Shown: positions 60,582-64,000 of the stretch, piece after piece
Position numbering within the stretch: position 1 is the stretch's first letter
How the letters are laid out: the number at the start of each line of letters is the position of its first letter
DNA from: DATBGO01 sp963840095
Lineage (GTDB): Bacteria > Actinomycetota > Actinomycetes > Streptosporangiales > Streptosporangiaceae
Direction: 5' to 3'
Length of the DNA: 64,000 nt
NCBI GenBank assembly: GCA_963840095.1
Contig: CAWIXN010000005.1
Coordinates: 992,001 to 1,056,000, forward strand
Program-made: the position numbers and the translations under genes
Notes under the pieces: generated by a model
Databases searched by the model: none
The model's input: the letters and a program-made list of their open reading frames with translations, nothing else
What the model was told of the DNA's origin: nothing

Positions 60582-63542
60582 ATGGACGTCAACTTCATTC
60601 TTAACGGGGTCGCTAAGCGGGTCGCCTGCTCGCCCGGAGACACGCTGCTGGCAGTACTTCGCCGCGAGGGATGCTTCAGCGTCCGTTACGGCTCGGAGAC
60701 CGGCGAGACCGGCGCCGCGGCCGTCCTCGTCGACGGCCGGCTGATCTCGGCGGACGTGCTGCTGGCCGCGCAGGCCAGCGGGCACGAGGTCACCACCGTG
60801 GAGAGCCTGAACGTGGCCACCGGCGAGCTGCATCCGATCCAGGAGGCTTTCGTCGACACCGGCGCGCTGCAGTCCGGATACTCGGCAGGCGCGATGATCC
60901 TGGCCGCCAAGGCTCTGCTCGACGGCAATCCCGACCCGTCCGATGAGCAGATCCGCGATGCCCTGTCGGGGATACTCGATCGCGAGAGCGGCTACGTGAA
61001 GGTGGTCGAGGCCGTCCGCCGGGCCGCCGCCGCGCTCCGGGGCGAGAAGCCGGAGCCCGTGACCGCGCTGATTGTCGAGCGCCTCACCAGGGAGGCCGGT
61101 GACAGCGACAGCACCGCCGGGACCGCGGGCGCCGAGGAGACCGGCCGGGGCGTGTCCGCGGCAGTGCCGCGCGTCGTGCCCTCAATCGACGTCCCGGACA
61201 CCGCGGTGGTCGGCAAGCCCGAGCACAAGGTGGACGCGGTGCGGCTGGTGAAGGGCAACCCGGCCTTCACCGACGACATCGAGATGCGCGGGATGCTGCA
61301 TGTCAAGGTGCTGCGCAGCCCGCACGCCCACGCGCGGATCATCGCCATCGACGACTCAGCCGCCCGGGCTCTGGACGGCGTGCACGCGGTGCTGCATCAC
61401 TGGAACACGCCGCGGGTGAAGTACGCCTCCGGCGGCCAGTCCTGGCCCAACCCCTACCCGTGGGACCAGGTGAGCTTCGACGACAAGGTCCGGCACGTCG
61501 GCGACCGGGTCGCGGCGGTCGCCGCCGACAGCCCAATGATCGCGGCACAGGCGTGCCAGCTGATCAAGGTGACCTACGAGGTGCTGCCCGCCGTCTTCGA
61601 TGAGCTGGCCGCGATGAGGGACGGGGCGCCGGTCATCCACGACGAACCGGACTCCGCGGGCATCGTCGATGCGGCCCGCAACATCAGCTCGCACATCGAG
61701 GGGCGGACCACCCGCGACATGGAGGCGGCCCTGGCCGGCGCCGACCGGGTGTTCGAGCAGACCTTCCATGTCCAGCAGGTACAGGCCTGCCCGATCGAGC
61801 CGCACATCGCGATCGGCTGGCTGGACGAGGACGAGCGGCTGGTGATCCGCACCTCCACGCAGGTGCCGTTCCACGTGCGCCGGATGCTGGCGCCGCTGAT
61901 CGGCCTTCCGGTGAAGCGCATCCACGTGATCAAGCCGCGCATCGGCGGCGGGTTCGGCGTGAAGCAGGAGATGCTGATCGAGGACATCGTCGGTCACCTC
62001 GCGCTGGCCACCCGCCGCCCGGTGCGGCTGGAACTCACCCGGGAGGAGGAACTCGCGTTCTCCCGGACCCGGCACTCGCAGACCATCACCTACCGCACCG
62101 GAGTCGACCGCGACGCCCGGCTGGTGGCGCAAGACCTGCGGATTGTGGCCAACACCGGTCCGTACGGGGTACACGGCTTCACCGTGCAGTCCGTGTCCGG
62201 CCTGCGCGGCCTGTCGTCCTACAACTGCCCGGCCAAGCGCTATTCCTGCGACGTGGTGTACACCAACCGGCTGGTGTCCGGCGCGTTCCGCGGCTACGGT
62301 GCGCCGCAAGCGCTGTTCGCGCTCGAGTCGCACATGACGGACATCGCAGCGGCGCTCGGCCTGGATCCGATCGAGTTCCGGCGGCGGAACTGGATCGGCG
62401 TCGGCGACCCGCTGGACATCGCGCCGCGGCTCAGCGAGCGGGGCGGGACCGATGACATCGCCCCGGAAGATCTGCCCAAGGTGACCAGCTGCGGGATCCA
62501 GGAGTGCGTGGCGCAGGCCAGCCGGGCGATCGGCTGGAGCCAGCGCGCCGATCCGGCCTGGCGGCTGGTGCCGGGGCGGCCGGACGTCCGGCGCGGCATC
62601 GGGTTCGCGCTGTGCATGCACGGCACCGGCATCCCGTTCACCGACATGGGTGCCTGCTCGATCAAGATGAACGACGACGGGTCGTTCAACATGCTGGTCG
62701 GCGCCACGGACCTGGGCACCGGGGCCGACACAGTGCTCGCCCAGATCGCGGCCGAGGTGCTCGGCACCGGAGTAGACGACTTCATCGTGTACGCCGCCGA
62801 TACCGACGTCACCCCCTTCGACGTGGGCGCGTACGCGTCAAGCACCACCTACATCTCGGGCATGGCCGCCAAGAAGGCCGCCGAGGCTGTCCGGGTGAGG
62901 ATCCTGGAGCGGGCGGCCCGGATGCTGGAGGTCGCCGAGCCCGCCGACGTGGAACTCCGGGACCGCCGCGCGTGGGCGCCCGACGGCCGGTCGGTATTCC
63001 TCAGCGACGTGGCCCTTGACACCCTGCACACCCGCGACCAGGAGCAGATCATGGGCTCCGCCTCGTTCGTCGCGACCGACTCGCCCGCGCCGTTCGCGGC
63101 TCAGTTCGCCGAGGTGGAGGTGGACCGCCGGACCGGCGAGGTCACCGTGACCAGGCTGGTCATGGCCGTCGACTGCGGGGTGGCCGTCAACCCCGTGATG
63201 GCCAGCGGCCAGGTGGAGGGCGGCATGATCCAGGCGCTCGGCTACGCGCTCACCGAGGAGCTCGTACTCGACGACGCGGGCCGCCCGGTGAATGCCCGGC
63301 TCGGGCCGTACTGGATTTTCCGCGCCGATGACGTGCCGGCCACCGAGGTCTTCCTGGTGCAGACGATGGAGCCATCCGGACCGTTCGGCGCCAAGGCCGT
63401 CGGCGAGATCCCCATGGATGGGGTCGCCCCCGCGGTCCGCAATGCCATCCTGGACGCCACCGGAGTGGCCATCGACACGCTGCCGCTCACGCCCGAGCGA
63501 GTCTGGCGCGCGCTGCAAGCGGGACCGGGGCGCCATGGCTGA
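60582..63542 (+). CDS. Large Mo subunit of xanthine-dehydrogenase type with cysteine-less Fe-S domain
   Basis: 986 residues. Residues 1-145 align with the [2Fe-2S] domain but every ligand cysteine is changed: positions 38 S, 43 T, 46 A, 57 A, 98 S, 101 S, 133 D, 135 E, while the fold text (ELHPIQEAFVDTGALQSGYS, AGAMILAAKALLDGNPDPSD) is kept. From about 210 a normal Mo domain follows: NPAFTDDIEMRGMLHVKVLR, IGGGFGVKQEMLIEDI, VSGAFRGYGAPQALFALES, GATDLGTGADTVLAQIA and GPFGAKAVGEIPMDG with the catalytic Glu. It probably needs an Fe-S partner in trans. The ATG of xdhC overlaps its stop. Confidence 0.9.
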   Translation: MDVNFILNGVAKRVACSPGDTLLAVLRREGCFSVRYGSETGETGAAAVLVDGRLISADVLLAAQASGHEVTTVESLNVATGELHPIQEAFVDTGALQSGYSAGAMILAAKALLDGNPDPSDEQIRDALSGILDRESGYVKVVEAVRRAAAALRGEKPEPVTALIVERLTREAGDSDSTAGTAGAEETGRGVSAAVPRVVPSIDVPDTAVVGKPEHKVDAVRLVKGNPAFTDDIEMRGMLHVKVLRSPHAHARIIAIDDSAARALDGVHAVLHHWNTPRVKYASGGQSWPNPYPWDQVSFDDKVRHVGDRVAAVAADSPMIAAQACQLIKVTYEVLPAVFDELAAMRDGAPVIHDEPDSAGIVDAARNISSHIEGRTTRDMEAALAGADRVFEQTFHVQQVQACPIEPHIAIGWLDEDERLVIRTSTQVPFHVRRMLAPLIGLPVKRIHVIKPRIGGGFGVKQEMLIEDIVGHLALATRRPVRLELTREEELAFSRTRHSQTITYRTGVDRDARLVAQDLRIVANTGPYGVHGFTVQSVSGLRGLSSYNCPAKRYSCDVVYTNRLVSGAFRGYGAPQALFALESHMTDIAAALGLDPIEFRRRNWIGVGDPLDIAPRLSERGGTDDIAPEDLPKVTSCGIQECVAQASRAIGWSQRADPAWRLVPGRPDVRRGIGFALCMHGTGIPFTDMGACSIKMNDDGSFNMLVGATDLGTGADTVLAQIAAEVLGTGVDDFIVYAADTDVTPFDVGAYASSTTYISGMAAKKAAEAVRVRILERAARMLEVAEPADVELRDRRAWAPDGRSVFLSDVALDTLHTRDQEQIMGSASFVATDSPAPFAAQFAEVEVDRRTGEVTVTRLVMAVDCGVAVNPVMASGQVEGGMIQALGYALTEELVLDDAGRPVNARLGPYWIFRADDVPATEVFLVQTMEPSGPFGAKAVGEIPMDGVAPAVRNAILDATGVAIDTLPLTPERVWRALQAGPGRHG

Positions 63543-64000
63543 CGAAGCAGCGACGTCGCTGCTACATGAGCTGGTGGCGGCGATCGACCACGGTGAGCGG
63601 GTCGTGCTCGCGACCGTCGTCGACACCTGCCGGTCGGTGCCCCGCCACGCCGGGTCGAAGATGCTGGTGCGTGAGGACGGCCGGCGGTCGGGCAGTGTCG
63701 GCGGCGGCGCGATCGAGGCGCGCGTCGCCGCGGCGGCGCTGGCGGCGCTGGCCGATGGACGGGGCCGGCTGGTCCGCTATGACCTGGAGGATCCGCGCAA
63801 CGCCGAACCGGGTACCTGCGGCGGGCAGATGACCGTGTATCTGGAACCGCACCTGCCGACGCCGACCGTGTTCGTCATCGGGTGCGGCACGATCGGCCGG
63901 GCCGTGGTGGATCTCGCCCACTGGCTGGGGTTCCGGGTGGTTGCCTCCGACGACCGGCCCGACATGGTCACCAGCGAGTTGCTACCGGGGGCCGATCTGC
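63535..64000 (+). CDS. xdhC: XdhC/CoxI family Mo-cofactor maturation protein (3' end outside window)
   Basis: At least 155 residues; the ATG (63535) overlaps the upstream stop by eight bases. N-terminal XdhC/CoxI domain: GERVVLATVVDTCRSVPRHA, GSKMLVREDGRRSGSVGGGA and PGTCGGQMTVYLEP. The Rossmann XdhC_C domain starts PTVFVIGCGTIGRAVVDLAH then RVVASDDRP. XdhC binds molybdopterin and adds the sulfido ligand needed by xanthine-dehydrogenase-type enzymes. Cut by the window end. Confidence 0.92.
   Translation, partial: MADEAATSLLHELVAAIDHGERVVLATVVDTCRSVPRHAGSKMLVREDGRRSGSVGGGAIEARVAAAALAALADGRGRLVRYDLEDPRNAEPGTCGGQMTVYLEPHLPTPTVFVIGCGTIGRAVVDLAHWLGFRVVASDDRPDMVTSELLPGADL

Overview
This is a high-GC Actinomycetota chromosome segment. 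The evidence is strong GC bias at third codon positions, frequent GTG/TTG starts, long antisense open frames, an F420/flavin-type LLM oxidoreductase, and actinobacteria-restricted families (DUF6504, DUF6412, DUF1906, a LAL-type LuxR regulator). The order cannot be fixed from the sequence. An SsbB-like/dynamin-like GTPase cluster suggests a sporulating, Streptomyces- or Streptosporangiales-like organism.

Layout. (1) 0-6.7 kb: housekeeping or differentiation genes on the minus strand: SSB paralogue, soluble HtrA-type protease, and two coupled dynamin-like GTPases. (2) 7.1-14.1 kb: an orphan cobH, then a sugar-nucleotide/glycan group (epimerase, GT2 glycosyltransferase, GtrA-like flippase, UDP-sulfoquinovose synthase-like enzyme) and a secreted DUF1906 protein with a repeat lectin-like half. 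(3) 14.4-17.5 kb: DUF6504, glyA, yidC-like and DUF6412. (4) 17.8-46.7 kb: an accessory, decaying zone. It mixes intact genes (alpha/beta hydrolases, MFS exporter, tautomerase, LuxR and HxlR regulators, enoyl-CoA hydratase, thioesterase, a membrane-anchored CbbX-like AAA+ ATPase, PspC) with at least ten gene relics. In its middle, 32.15-39.6 kb, an intact tRNA-Arg(TCT) is followed by an array of tRNA 3'-half fragments (Arg twice, Phe, Ile) and long direct repeats. This is the signature of repeated integration at a tRNA hotspot. The cargo includes a TIR/deoxyribosyltransferase-like protein of a type seen in defence contexts. (5) 46.8-49.6 kb: secreted or membrane proteins. (6) 49.7-64 kb: a well-preserved divergent catabolic locus. 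The minus-strand operon encodes a complete [2Fe-2S]/Mo xanthine-dehydrogenase-type protein, an SsnA-like amidohydrolase, an LLM oxidoreductase, two carbamoyltransferase-family proteins (one YgeW-like) and two coupled fold-type II PLP proteins. The plus-strand operon encodes an FAD subunit (YgfM-like), a second large Mo subunit whose Fe-S domain has lost all eight cysteine ligands, and XdhC (cut by the window end).

How it may work together. Region 6 resembles the enterobacterial ygeX-ygeW-ssnA-ygfM-xdhD (purine/urate breakdown) gene set, rebuilt in an actinomycete with extra parts. The likely flow is Mo-hydroxylase chemistry on a purine-like ring, then amidohydrolase and ring opening, then carbamoyl-group recovery, with PLP enzymes removing amino groups from the 2,3-diamino-acid type remainder. 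XdhC would mature the Mo cofactor. Region 2 probably builds a sulfonated or otherwise modified surface sugar. These pathway statements are inference; the domain calls are read directly from the sequence.
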